DNA of 64,000 nt from Dyadobacter sp. 50-39 (GTDB lineage: Bacteria > Bacteroidota > Bacteroidia > Cytophagales > Spirosomataceae): NCBI GenBank assembly GCA_001898145.1, contig MKSR01000046.1, forward strand, positions 124,001-188,000, written 5' to 3'. The notes under the pieces are model-generated. The model was given only the letters and a program-made list of their open reading frames with translations. It had not been told where the DNA came from and searched no databases. Of the stretch, positions 24,350-33,360 are shown piece after piece (the first letter of the stretch is position 1; every line of letters begins with the position of its first letter). The position numbers and the translations under genes were made by a program.

Positions 24350-25423
24350 CTACCGACGACGGGCACGGGCGCCTCCTCGATCGTTTACATTATCCATTAC
24401 ACAGCGGAAACCGATAAATGCACGGGTTTCAGTTTCATACTCGAAAGTGCGCGTGCCGGTTTGCAGGTAATAAGCGATGTCTTTCCATGAACCGCCTTTC
24501 ACCACTTTGCGCGGCTCGTTCGGGTCACTGTATTTCGGGTTCATGTCCCACACAATCGCAGTGGCGTTGTCGGTGTAGGCATCTGAGGTCCATTCTGCCA
24601 CGTTACCCGCCATGTTGTAAAGTCCGAAGTCATTCGGGTTGTAGGCGTTGGCTGGCCCGGTGTAAGGGTAGCCGTCGGCATCGTAGTTTCCGCGTTGCGG
24701 TTTAAAGTTTGCCAGGAAGCAGCCTTTGGCGTTCATGGTGTAAGGATTACCCCAGGGATATTTTGCAACGGCACGTCCACCACGGGCAGCCCATTCCCAC
24801 TCAGCTTCGGTCGGCAGACGGAAGCCTGTCGAATTGAATTGACCTTCTTTATTTTGGAAGTCATGGAGCAGGTTGGTGCGCCATTCCGAGAAGTAAGTAG
24901 CAGCGATCCAGCTCACACCTACTACCGGATAAGTGTCGAAGCCTGGGTGTTGGTAATAATATTCTACGAAAGGATCTCCGTTAGAGTATGCGAAGTCTTT
25001 TTTCCAAACGGTTGTATCAGGATAGTATTTAGCCATGATCTCTTCCTCGCCCAGTACGGACACGGAGTCAACCAGCAATGCATTCACGAACTGACGATAT
25101 TCGTTGTTGGTGATTTCAGTATCATCCATAAAAAATGAACTGATAGTCACCCGACGGTTCATGTTGTTCATGGAGGACGCGATATCTTCATCAGCCTGGC
25201 CCATTACAAAAGATCCCGAGGGAATCACGACCATCCCGGCTGGTGTTGTTTGCTTAAACCCTTTGCGGGCCGTAGCAGTAATTTCACCGTTTTGAATACC
25301 GCTTTCTTCTTTTCCTCCCTTGCCAAACTTGCTTTTGAGAAAACCGCAGCTTTGCAAGAGCATTAATGCGGCTACCAGAAGCAGGCTTTTGACTCCATCC
25401 CGATAGAACACTTTCACATTCAT
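24350..25423 (-). CDS. gldK: GldK, type IX secretion lipoprotein (FGE-sulfatase fold)
   Basis: The 357-residue lipoprotein has its lipobox Cys at 26 (MLLQSC) and a formylglycine-generating-enzyme/sulfatase-modifying domain (about 55-345) with GSFVMGQ, GFRLPTEAEWEWAARGG, NMAGNVAEW and KGGSWKD. GldK uses this fold structurally, forming the outer-membrane-associated ring with GldN, rather than acting as an enzyme. It opens the gldKLMN set; a PorP/SprF-like gene lies upstream on the same strand across 355 bp. Confidence 0.96.
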   Translation of the reverse strand: MNVKVFYRDGVKSLLLVAALMLLQSCGFLKSKFGKGGKEESGIQNGEITATARKGFKQTTPAGMVVIPSGSFVMGQADEDIASSMNNMNRRVTISSFFMDDTEITNNEYRQFVNALLVDSVSVLGEEEIMAKYYPDTTVWKKDFAYSNGDPFVEYYYQHPGFDTYPVVGVSWIAATYFSEWRTNLLHDFQNKEGQFNSTGFRLPTEAEWEWAARGGRAVAKYPWGNPYTMNAKGCFLANFKPQRGNYDADGYPYTGPANAYNPNDFGLYNMAGNVAEWTSDAYTDNATAIVWDMNPKYSDPNEPRKVVKGGSWKDIAYYLQTGTRTFEYETETRAFIGFRCVMDNVNDRGGARARRR

Positions 25424-25778
25424 AGTGGTTTTGTAAATTTTGATAATAAAATGCTAGCCTAAAAACGTCAACGAATGATATCTAGTATACCTGAAATAAA
25501 ACAAAGTGTGAATGCCTGTCATAATGAGTGCTGCTTGATTTCGCGATCGAAATCGTCATGGATCAGTTACTAAATCAGGCGTTTATCGACTTAACGTAAG
25601 AATAATGCAATTGGTATGGAAGCCGAACATTTTACAAATATAAATCAAAGTTTCGCAAACTGATTCACACGAGTTACCAAGAGGTTTGCAAAAAACGTCG
25701 ATTTGACATTCAAATCTTGGATTTTTAATAATTTGATGATAAAATATTACTATATCCGATAGCGTTTAAACGAATCCA
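25424..25778. other. Intergenic region upstream of gldK
   Basis: This 355-bp AT-rich gap between porP (stop) and gldK (start) has no gene. It contains a 7-bp hairpin, GATTTCG (25537-25543) with CGAAATC (25548-25554). It presumably holds the gldK promoter and leader, but I see no exact TAnnTTTG element. Confidence 0.5.
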
Positions 25779-26756
25779 TTAAAAACGGAACCGTGGCGTA
25801 CGGATAGGGGCCTTGTTACCGAATTTCGGTGAAGGCAGGGCATACGAAAGCATCACTTCGAAAGAAGATGGTGATTTGGTCTTGTTGCCGCCTACCACCA
25901 TGTCGTACGCACCCGAAAGCCGCAGCGATTGATCGGCCAGCAGATAAATGCCACCCATGATTATGAAGTAGGTATCCTGTTGCCGGTAAGTACCGCCTAT
26001 CCAGTAACGTTTGTTGTAGGTAAGTGTAGCACCGCCTTCAACCGACACGGTACTGATATCGGATTTGACGAGTACAATGGGCTGAATATCGAGCAGATAG
26101 CCAAGTTCCAGGTTCACGCCAGCATTGAAATAAAGGGTACGCGGCAGCGGGTTGGTGCCGGTTTCGGAGCCTAACTGGTATTTGGGTTTCAGGAAGTGGT
26201 TCAAGGAGACACCCGCATAGAACGTTTCGTTTTCATAACGGGCCCCGACGGAGAAATCAGGATTGATTTCGGCAATCGTGCCGGTCTGAATCAAAGGATC
26301 ATCCGGGTCGCGGGCGCGAAGCTTGCCGTAGTCGATAGCCTGGCGGAACAGGCCGGCGCTGGCACCTACGCCCAGTTTACCGCCGCCGAGCGGAATGTGG
26401 TATGCGGCAGTGAGTTTGAAATCCTGGTCTGTTCTCGGGCCGCTCTTGTCATTCAATGCATAAAAGCCGATGCCGAAGTTTTTGATCGGCATGCTGAAAG
26501 AAAAAAGTTGTGTGGAAAGTCCTCCGCCTGTATCGTCGATGTTAGTGCCTTGATAACCTGCATATTGTGTCCTGTGCGTGAGCTGAAACTTGGTCAGGCC
26601 GTCCGCGCCGGCAGCTGCCGGGTTGAGGTAAAGCTGGTTCAGCGAAAACAAACTGAACTGCGCGTCCTTCTGGGCAATGGCGCAGAGCGGTAGAAAAAGC
26701 AATAATGCAAAGAGCCGGATATATCTGGTACTTCGAATAGTAAAAGTCAAAGTCAT
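25779..26756 (-). CDS. PorP/SprF family type IX secretion membrane protein
   Basis: The 325-residue product has a signal peptide ending AIAQ, then the family's opening QFSLFSLNQLYLNPAAAGADG. A beta-barrel-like series of alternating strands follows and the sequence ends in an aromatic residue, as usual for outer-membrane barrels. PorP/SprF proteins anchor specific type IX cargo or adhesin parts at the outer membrane. Because many paralogs exist per genome, I do not assign porP or sprF itself. It lies upstream of gldK on the same strand, linking it to the secretion machine. Confidence 0.92.
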   Translation of the reverse strand: MTLTFTIRSTRYIRLFALLLFLPLCAIAQKDAQFSLFSLNQLYLNPAAAGADGLTKFQLTHRTQYAGYQGTNIDDTGGGLSTQLFSFSMPIKNFGIGFYALNDKSGPRTDQDFKLTAAYHIPLGGGKLGVGASAGLFRQAIDYGKLRARDPDDPLIQTGTIAEINPDFSVGARYENETFYAGVSLNHFLKPKYQLGSETGTNPLPRTLYFNAGVNLELGYLLDIQPIVLVKSDISTVSVEGGATLTYNKRYWIGGTYRQQDTYFIIMGGIYLLADQSLRLSGAYDMVVGGNKTKSPSSFEVMLSYALPSPKFGNKAPIRTPRFRF

Positions 26757-26845
26757 GCCGCAGGATTGGATTTAAGGAACACGCTGATATGCTTTCGGAT
26801 TTAGATTGATAACGCATATTGCTTAAAAAAATTGACATAAACATG

Positions 26846-26876
26846 AAAAAGCCCCGGATTTTTTCCGGGGCTTTTT
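26846..26876. terminator. Bidirectional terminator between hemD and porP
   Basis: GCCCCGG (26851-26857) pairs with CCGGGGC (26865-26871), flanked by A and T runs on both sides. On the minus strand it follows the hemD stop and precedes porP. Confidence 0.8.
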
Positions 26877-26894
26877 ACGCTATTGTAAAGCTGT

Positions 26895-27677
26895 TTATAC
26901 GTTGTTCGCTTTGCGGATATAGAGGTCCAATGCGCCTGTCATCGAGGGGGCATTCGGGAGCGGAGCCTGGATATCCAGGAAGAGACCGGCATCCTCAACG
27001 GCCTTCGCGGTCGTGGGCCCGAACGCGGCAATGCGGGTATTGTTCTGTTTGAAATCAGGGAAGTTGTCGAAAAGCGACTTAATCCCCGAAGGACTGAAAA
27101 ATGCGATGATGTCGTAGTATACATCTTCGAGGTCCGACAGGTCCGAAGATACTGTCTGATACATTGTGGCCTCAGTGAAGTGAAACTCTTCTATATCGGC
27201 AAATTCCGGGATGTCGTTCTTCCTGACGTCCGAGCAAGGGTACAGGAACTTCTCTTTTTTATGTTTACGCATCAGCTCGATCAGTTCAGCGGCGGTTTTG
27301 GTGCCGGTGAAGATTTTGCGCTTGCGGATCACGATGTATTTCTGAAGGTAGTTCGCCGTTTGCTCTGAAATACAGAAGTACTTCATTGTAGCGGGTACTT
27401 CTACCCGGCCTTCGTTACAAATACGGAAGAAATGGTCAATCGCGTTACGGCTTGTGAAAATAACGGCCGTATGGTCCAGGATGTTGACTTTTTGCTTGCG
27501 AAAGTCTTTGTAGGAAACTCCGTCGACCTGAATGAAGGGGCGGAAATCAACCTTGATATTATACTTTCTGGCTAATTCGTAGTAAGGTGAATTCTCGTCT
27601 GCTGGTCGGGATTGACTTACCAAAAGGCTGGTTACTTTTTTAAGCCTGTCCTGATCAAAATTGATGGTATCACTCAT
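26895..27677 (-). CDS. hemD: Uroporphyrinogen-III synthase
   Basis: The 260-residue protein matches the divergent Bacteroidota uroporphyrinogen-III synthase family, with a two-lobed fold. Visible motifs include LLVSQSRPADENSPYYELA, HTAVIFTSRNAIDHFF, and a C-terminal lobe with AFFSPSGIKSLFDNFP and AAFGPTTAKAVEDAG. It closes hydroxymethylbilane into uroporphyrinogen III for heme synthesis in the cytoplasm. It lies 41 bp after the DUF4271 membrane-protein gene, a pairing seen across Bacteroidota; the two likely form an operon. Confidence 0.9.
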   Translation of the reverse strand: MSDTINFDQDRLKKVTSLLVSQSRPADENSPYYELARKYNIKVDFRPFIQVDGVSYKDFRKQKVNILDHTAVIFTSRNAIDHFFRICNEGRVEVPATMKYFCISEQTANYLQKYIVIRKRKIFTGTKTAAELIELMRKHKKEKFLYPCSDVRKNDIPEFADIEEFHFTEATMYQTVSSDLSDLEDVYYDIIAFFSPSGIKSLFDNFPDFKQNNTRIAAFGPTTAKAVEDAGLFLDIQAPLPNAPSMTGALDLYIRKANNV

Positions 27678-27718
27678 GTATAATCCTCATTAGTTTATTC
27701 CCATCTCATGTTCCCTGA

Positions 27719-28900
27719 CTATAAAGCAAACTTCATACTCACAATGAGCGGGATTATTTCGATGACACAAAGGTAAGAAAATAAATAGAGATTAATCAAC
27801 GAGCCCGCCGGCTTGGCTACAACATACAAGGCGATGAACCGGGCAATATAGAAAAAAAGGAATGGCAGCAGAACGTAAGGCCTGCTCGCTTCAAGCCAGT
27901 TGATATGGTTGGAATACAAGCCGAAAATGGCCAGAAATACCAATGCGTAGAAGAGGTACGAAGATTGTACAATTTTGATAAAAATAATGTCAACCTGTTT
28001 GTCCAGATTGAGCATATTGCCGGCCAGGACCATAAAGATGTATTTCGCATAGATTAGCAGAAAGAAGATCAGCGAAAGAATGCAAAAGTCACCCAGGATC
28101 TGTATGGTTGTTGCCTTTTCTGAAAGTATCGTACTGACCGAGAACAGGTTAAGACGATTGATGGACAGGTATATTACCGTAAAGCCCATCATCATCGAAC
28201 TGATCGCGACAAAGAAAATCACAGTGTTGCTGTACGGCTTGTTGATCTTCGAAAGCTGATCGCGCGGGTCGTTGTTGAAAAACTCTATGGGATTTATTAA
28301 ACGGATAAATGAAAGGGGATTCAGATTGAAAATCCATGCATTCAATATCAGGATAATAACCAATGCGATGCCGGCAAATGTACCGAACGGTGTGAAGGCG
28401 ATCGGCTTGATGTTGATAAATCCCGAGCGCGCCGGAGAGATATTTTCGGGGTCGGTCTGCTTTTTTTTGTTGCAGATAATGACGGTCTTGTCGCTTATGC
28501 CGGGGCTGCCGTAAATGGTGAGCAGCAGTTCGTCTTTGTGGTAAAGACGATACAGGCTATCGAGGTTGAGCTCCTGCCATTCGCCACCGGCAATGCGGTT
28601 TTGCAATGCGCCTTCCAGGAAAAGATAGCTTTCGGTTTCAGAATGTATAAGCAGGGAGTACCGCCTGTTCTTGACCAGATCTATATAAAGGCTCGCGAAG
28701 CGCGTGCCCTCGTTGACGCCCTGGGAGAAAGGGACATAATTCTTGTACTGTTCATTATATACCAGCCAATCGTCCTGGTAGTTGTAAACCGGGAAGAACT
28801 GGCCCGGCGGGTTCACCTTGGCGGCGCCCTGCGCCAGTGATCCCAACAAGGTTACTGCCGTGAAAAAAGCCCAAAAAGCAGCCGAAAAAATGGACTTCAT
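27719..28900 (-). CDS. DUF4271 family membrane protein
   Basis: The 393-residue product has a signal peptide (about 1-26), an N-terminal extracytoplasmic domain to about residue 170, and a C-terminal membrane domain with about six or seven helices (about 175-390). The layout fits DUF4271, whose function is not established, and which commonly sits beside hemD. A role in heme or porphyrin handling is an inference from this conserved neighbourhood. The upstream sucD gene is separated by a terminator, so transcription of this pair probably starts just before 28900. Confidence 0.82.
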   Translation of the reverse strand: MKSIFSAAFWAFFTAVTLLGSLAQGAAKVNPPGQFFPVYNYQDDWLVYNEQYKNYVPFSQGVNEGTRFASLYIDLVKNRRYSLLIHSETESYLFLEGALQNRIAGGEWQELNLDSLYRLYHKDELLLTIYGSPGISDKTVIICNKKKQTDPENISPARSGFINIKPIAFTPFGTFAGIALVIILILNAWIFNLNPLSFIRLINPIEFFNNDPRDQLSKINKPYSNTVIFFVAISSMMMGFTVIYLSINRLNLFSVSTILSEKATTIQILGDFCILSLIFFLLIYAKYIFMVLAGNMLNLDKQVDIIFIKIVQSSYLFYALVFLAIFGLYSNHINWLEASRPYVLLPFLFFYIARFIALYVVAKPAGSLINLYLFSYLCVIEIIPLIVSMKFAL

Positions 28901-28906
28901 CGGTAC

Positions 28907-28932
28907 AAAAAAGGCTGGGTTTCCCCAGCCCT
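28907..28932 (-). terminator. Intrinsic terminator after sucD
   Basis: On the minus strand GGGCTGGG/CCCAGCC pairing (28913-28919 with 28924-28930) is followed by a T run (complement of 28907-28912). It separates sucD from the DUF4271-hemD pair. Confidence 0.75.
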
Positions 28933-28956
28933 TTGATCAAAGTCAGTTAGCAATGA

Positions 28957-29835
28957 TTATTTCTTTCCAAGTGCAAGCAGCATCGTTTCTCCGATCAGCG
29001 CAGGTGATTCTGCCACGAAGATGCCCGACTCTTTCATAATTCTGATTTTTGCTTCCGCAGTATCGTCGGCGCCGCCGATGATCGCACCCGCGTGGCCCAT
29101 GCGGCGTCCTTTCGGAGCGGTCTGGCCTGCAATGAAACCTACGACAGGCTTTTTGTTACCGGTAGATTTAATGTATGCAGCAGCGTCGGCCTCCATGCTT
29201 CCGCCGATCTCGCCGATCATCACGATTGCCTCAGTTTCGTCGTCGTTCATAAGGAGCTCAACCGCTTCCTTGGTAGTTGTACCGATGATAGGGTCACCGC
29301 CGATACCGATTGCCGTAGTCTGGCCTAATCCGGCGCGTGAAAGCTGATCTACCGCTTCATAAGTAAGTGTTCCCGATTTCGATACCAGACCGATCGTTCC
29401 CTTCTTGAAGATGAAACCAGGCATGATACCCACTTTACATTCTTCCGCGGTGATGATTCCAGGGCAGTTAGGGCCGATCAGGCGACAGTTTTTACCCTTG
29501 ATATATTCTTTCGCCTGCATCATGTCCTTGGTAGGGATACCTTCGGTGATACAAACAATAACGCCGATACCAGCATCAGCAGCTTCCATGATTGCGTCGG
29601 CGGCGAAAGCCGGTGGAACAAAAATGATCGAAACGTCTGCACCGGTAGCGCGTACGGCAAGGTCAACTGTATTAAAAACAGGTCTTTCCAAATGAGAAAG
29701 CCCACCTTTGCCAGGCGTAACACCACCTACGACATTCGTACCGTATTCAATCATTTGCTGGGCGTGGAACGAGCCCTCCGAACCGGTAAATCCCTGAACT
29801 ATAATCTTGGAGTTTTTATTAACTAAAACGCTCAT
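28957..29835 (-). CDS. sucD: Succinyl-CoA ligase, ADP/GDP-forming, alpha subunit
   Basis: The 292-residue protein is the alpha subunit of succinyl-CoA synthetase in the TCA cycle, which makes ATP or GTP while converting succinyl-CoA to succinate. It has the CoA-binding Rossmann start [23 protein letters not shown], and the phosphorylated His248 in the [12 protein letters not shown] loop. The length is typical. The beta subunit gene (sucC) is not adjacent, so the two subunits are encoded apart in this genome. Confidence 0.96.
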   Translation of the reverse strand: MSVLVNKNSKIIVQGFTGSEGSFHAQQMIEYGTNVVGGVTPGKGGLSHLERPVFNTVDLAVRATGADVSIIFVPPAFAADAIMEAADAGIGVIVCITEGIPTKDMMQAKEYIKGKNCRLIGPNCPGIITAEECKVGIMPGFIFKKGTIGLVSKSGTLTYEAVDQLSRAGLGQTTAIGIGGDPIIGTTTKEAVELLMNDDETEAIVMIGEIGGSMEADAAAYIKSTGNKKPVVGFIAGQTAPKGRRMGHAGAIIGGADDTAEAKIRIMKESGIFVAESPALIGETMLLALGKK

Positions 29836-29938
29836 GTTGGTAAATCAGTTTTTTCGGTAAAAGTAGGACGAAAAGCACGAAGTAGCAAAATGTAGGCATA
29901 ATTTGTAAATTGCTTTTTTGACATCATGATGGCTGTTT

Positions 29939-30541
29939 ATGAACATATTTCTGAATCCGCATATATTTTCTAACCTCGTTTTAGCGATCACCAGTTTATT
30001 CGTCTTTGTCCGTTATTTCAGGCAGCAGCAGGTTTTCGTACGGTGGCTCTGGGGTATTTTCTTCGGGAGCATTTCGCTCGTCGCTTTCACGGATCTGCTG
30101 TTTTATGCCGGTGTGGAAGGCTTGGCGATGGCCCACGAAGTATTCGAAGCGAGTGAAATGACGCTAGGAGCGCTTTGCCTGGTGACAGCTTCCTGGTGCC
30201 TCATTATGCGGTATGAAAGCGGAACATTGCTGTTCTACTCGACAATCGGGCTCGGCGCATTGCTGTTCTACTGCATTACCTGGTTCCGGGTGGAATATGT
30301 GGGGCTCATCATCAAAGCTTTTTGCATTCTGGTAACATTGCTCATCTCCTGCGTGGGCTTGGCCAACCGTCAGAAGAGCGCCTTATGGACGCTGTTTTCA
30401 ATGATGCTGCTGGCGCTTTCGACCAAGTCGGGAAAGCTGCCGCTGCCGATGGATCCGGTGGATATCAACCACTATATGATGGTGTTATCGGTGATTTGCG
30501 TGGGCAGGGCGGTACGCGACCAGTACAAGATCCTGTTTTAA
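29939..30541 (+). CDS. Multipass membrane protein, function unknown
   Basis: The 200-residue product is highly hydrophobic with six or seven predicted helices, short loops and few charged residues. It includes segments such as LLFYAGVEGLAMAHEVFEASEM and SMMLLALSTKSGKLPLP. I recognise no family. A single His in MAHEVFE and another in INHYMMVL lie near membrane segments but are not enough to propose metal binding. It sits between divergent sucD and the azurin gene without a clear operon partner. Confidence 0.6.
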   Translation: MNIFLNPHIFSNLVLAITSLFVFVRYFRQQQVFVRWLWGIFFGSISLVAFTDLLFYAGVEGLAMAHEVFEASEMTLGALCLVTASWCLIMRYESGTLLFYSTIGLGALLFYCITWFRVEYVGLIIKAFCILVTLLISCVGLANRQKSALWTLFSMMLLALSTKSGKLPLPMDPVDINHYMMVLSVICVGRAVRDQYKILF

Positions 30542-30637
30542 GTTCAAACAATTGTTAATGGATTGCATTTTTCGGAGCGCGTGTCGTAAATTGCACCAGT
30601 TAATCTTAACCAACACAAGTTTACTAATACTCAGAAT

Positions 30638-31135
30638 ATGAAAAGGACCAAGTATGGCGTAATGCTTCTTGCCTCAGTTTTGGCTTTCGGAGCAGTTACA
30701 TTGAACCCGGTTTCGGCTAAAACATCTCCTGCAAAAGAAGTAGCAAGCGATGTGAAGCAAGCTAAAACGATCGTGATCAAAGGAAGCGATGCAATGCAGT
30801 TCGACCTGAAAGAGATCAAAGTGAAGGCTGGACAAAAAGTGAAATTGACGCTGACACACTCAGGTAAACTTGCCAAAGCTGCCATGGGCCACAACTGGGT
30901 GCTTCTGAAACCAGGTACCGACGTGGCTGCATTCGGTTCAAAGGCTGCTGCTGCACGTGAAACAGACTATATCCCTGCATCGGAAAAAGCGAGCATCCTG
31001 GCGCATACCAAGCTGGTAGGCGGTGGTGAAAGCGATACCATCGAATTCACAGCTCCTGCAAAAGGAACTTACACTTACATTTGCAGCTTCCCGGGCCACT
31101 ACGCGCTGATGAAAGGTAGCTTCATCGTGGAATAA
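30638..31135 (+). CDS. Azurin-like blue copper protein
   Basis: The 165-residue precursor has a signal peptide (about 1-27) and a cupredoxin domain. The type 1 copper ligands are visible at His85 (GHNWV), Cys149, His154 and Met158 in CSFPGHYALM, with the Cys+5 and Cys+9 spacing of azurin. Gly84 before His85 matches the azurin axial carbonyl. It should be a periplasmic one-electron carrier, for example to a terminal oxidase or peroxidase; no partner is adjacent. A bidirectional terminator follows. Confidence 0.93.
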   Translation: MKRTKYGVMLLASVLAFGAVTLNPVSAKTSPAKEVASDVKQAKTIVIKGSDAMQFDLKEIKVKAGQKVKLTLTHSGKLAKAAMGHNWVLLKPGTDVAAFGSKAAAARETDYIPASEKASILAHTKLVGGGESDTIEFTAPAKGTYTYICSFPGHYALMKGSFIVE

Positions 31136-31154
31136 GCGAACCTGAAATGATATC

Positions 31155-31184
31155 AAAGGCGTCACGCATTTGCGTGGCGCCTTT
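31155..31184. terminator. Terminator between azurin and TlpA-like genes
   Basis: AAAGGCGTCACGC (31155-31167) pairs with GCGTGGCGCCTTT (31172-31184) with one bulge, followed by a T-rich stretch; shared by convergent genes. Confidence 0.75.
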
Positions 31185-31190
31185 TCTGTT

Positions 31191-31724
31191 TTATATCTCA
31201 GCCAATTGCTTCTCGATCAGTTCGATTACCTCCGGCCGGTCCCATTGCGAGGCGCCTATTTCCTGCGCCAGGATTTTGCCTTTATAGATGATGTAGGTGC
31301 GAGGGATCGCGTTGCCGTCGAGCTGGGCGGGGTAGGTTCCCATGTATTGATAGAAAGGCAGGTTATATCCTTTCCGGGCAATGAAAGGATTTACTGTTTC
31401 TGCGTCCTCGTCGGAAATAATGTAGAATTCGATCTTGGAGTGGTCTTTGTATTTATTATAAAGCGTCTGGATGCCCGGCATTTCCATATTACAGGGCCCG
31501 CACCAGGTTGCCCAGACGTTGACGAAGGCAATTTTGTTTTCATCCATGGTCACCTCTTTTCCGGTCAGATCGGTAAGCGGCAGGTACACCGACTCCTGCA
31601 CAGCCGGCGCCTCCGCAACCGGGCCGGGGTTCTCTACGGGCGATTTGAAAAACGCAAAATAGACCGCCGCGCCGGCTACAAGCAGCAGTAAAACAAGGGA
31701 TAATTTTTTGGTGGTGGATGACAT
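31191..31724 (-). CDS. TlpA-family thiol-disulfide oxidoreductase
   Basis: The protein (177 residues from the ATG at 31724) has an N-terminal membrane anchor (about 8-26) and a periplasmic thioredoxin domain with the active-site motif WCGPC (Cys75, Cys78). The TlpA-type elements NVWATWCGPCNMEMP and AIPRTYII with cis-Pro are visible. TlpA/ResA-like proteins reduce periplasmic cysteines, for example in cytochrome c or Cu-site maturation; the nearby azurin makes copper-site work possible but unproven. An upstream TTG at 31769 would add a Thr-rich extension that I reject. Confidence 0.92.
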   Translation of the reverse strand: MSSTTKKLSLVLLLLVAGAAVYFAFFKSPVENPGPVAEAPAVQESVYLPLTDLTGKEVTMDENKIAFVNVWATWCGPCNMEMPGIQTLYNKYKDHSKIEFYIISDEDAETVNPFIARKGYNLPFYQYMGTYPAQLDGNAIPRTYIIYKGKILAQEIGASQWDRPEVIELIEKQLAEI

Positions 31725-31863
31725 AACGGGTGTAGTTCTGGTGATGGATGTGGATACGAAGCATTCCAAAAATAGGGCTTTTCTTTTTTTGATGCTGATT
31801 CGGATTTTGAATACTTTTATACACTATTTAAAAAACATTGATTTGAGGAAAAGGTTTACATTC

Positions 31864-33207
31864 ATGAGACTTCTATTTACTGGCATTTCATTTCTCCTTG
31901 CGCTTACCTTCTATTGCCCCGCCTTTGCCCAACGTTCAGCTGCCGAATATTTCGAAGACGGTAATACCAAAGCCGGCACAGGTGATTTCAATGGTGCAAT
32001 GCAGGCTTATACTACGGTAATTTCCATGAATCCGGACCATGCGCCCAGCTATTTCAACCGTGGGCTCGCCAAAGCCAACCTCAAAGACTACCGTGGCGCA
32101 ATGCAGGACTACGACCGGGCCATCGAACTCAACCCGAAGGAAGCGCTATACTACCAGAGCCGCGGCGTAAGCAAAAGTTTGCAGGAAGATTTCCGCGCGG
32201 CCATCGAAGATTATTCCAAGTCCATCGAGCTCAATCCCGAGGAGCCGAAAGCCTATTATAACCGGGGCGTGAGTTATGCGAAATTGAAAAACCACCGCAA
32301 CGCACTGATCGACCTCGACCATGCGTTGGCCCTGAATCCCGATGAGCTTGCTGCACTTTATGCAAGAGGGAATTGCAAGCAGGATTTGCAGGAATATGCA
32401 GGCAGCCTCGCCGATTTCACACGGGTGATCGAGCTGAGCCCGAAACGGACCGGCGCCTATGCAGGCAGAGGTTTGGCGAAACTGGAACTCGGAGATTATC
32501 AGGGTGCTGCCGCCGATTTTACCCGGGCTATCGAGCTCAGCCCCAATGACAGCGAGTATTACAGTAACCGCGGATTTGCCAAGAACAAGGTGGACGATTT
32601 CCAGGGCGCTATCATTGATTTTGATAAAACCATTCAGCTGGATCCTGAAAATTACAATGCGTACTATGGCCGCGGATTTGCCAAAGGAAAGTTGAATGAT
32701 CCGCGCGGGGCCATCGCGGATCTTACCAAAGCGATCGAGGTGAAAAACGCTTATACGGGCGATCCGAAAAAGAACGCATTCACGGGAAAGATCAGCAAGG
32801 AGAAGCTGGATGAGCTGCGTGACCAGGTTCAGACAAACGTGAAGATCGAAAATCTCACGAATGAGCGCGCGGAGGCATATTACATACGTGCGATCGCGAA
32901 GTCGAAAGTGGGAGAGTCTAAAGGTGCGTTAGCCGATCTTACCACGGCCGTTGAGCTCAATCCTACCTACTCCAACGCCTATTTCTCACGGGCGATGATC
33001 CGTTCCGCATCGGGCGACCAAATGGGCGCCGTACTCGATTTCACCAGCTCCATTAAACTGCGGTCCGACTACCCGGAAGCGTATTATTTGAGGGGAATTA
33101 TTAAAAACAGCCTGGGGCAGATCAATGACGGCTGTTTAGACCTGAGCAAAGCCGGTGAACTGGGGTATCAGCAGGCTTATAAGGTGATTGGGGCTTATTG
33201 TAACTGA
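31864..33207 (+). CDS. Secreted tetratricopeptide repeat protein
   Basis: From the ATG at 31864 the product is 447 residues, with a signal peptide ending AFAQ and about ten TPR units, most with the motif of Gly-Ala early and Asn-Pro at the end (for example RGAMQDYDRAIELNPKEALY). A less regular segment (about 295-340) interrupts the array. TPR arrays are docking surfaces; a periplasmic or outer-surface scaffold is likely. Upstream codons in the same frame precede a better start with a clean signal peptide, so I use the shorter form. Confidence 0.88.
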   Translation: MRLLFTGISFLLALTFYCPAFAQRSAAEYFEDGNTKAGTGDFNGAMQAYTTVISMNPDHAPSYFNRGLAKANLKDYRGAMQDYDRAIELNPKEALYYQSRGVSKSLQEDFRAAIEDYSKSIELNPEEPKAYYNRGVSYAKLKNHRNALIDLDHALALNPDELAALYARGNCKQDLQEYAGSLADFTRVIELSPKRTGAYAGRGLAKLELGDYQGAAADFTRAIELSPNDSEYYSNRGFAKNKVDDFQGAIIDFDKTIQLDPENYNAYYGRGFAKGKLNDPRGAIADLTKAIEVKNAYTGDPKKNAFTGKISKEKLDELRDQVQTNVKIENLTNERAEAYYIRAIAKSKVGESKGALADLTTAVELNPTYSNAYFSRAMIRSASGDQMGAVLDFTSSIKLRSDYPEAYYLRGIIKNSLGQINDGCLDLSKAGELGYQQAYKVIGAYCN

Positions 33208-33270
33208 GTTTCTTGGGAGGAAAAGGAGGAAGGGGACGAAGAAAAGGGAGGAGGCGTTAGTACAGCAATT

Positions 33271-33351
33271 GTCAAGCTGAGCGGCGTCGAAGCATTTCGT
33301 GATACGGTACAATACCCCGTACGGACTGTCTTCGACTACGCTCAGACTGAC
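33271..33351. repeat. Imperfect palindromic repeat, copy 1
   Basis: Left arm 33271-33292 and right arm 33330-33351 are inverted and imperfect; the right arm CTTCGACTACGCTCAGACTG is nearly identical to the one at 49400-49421. It lies between convergent stops (33207 and 33361) and probably also acts as a terminator. Confidence 0.75.
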
Positions 33352-33360
33352 ATTATACAT

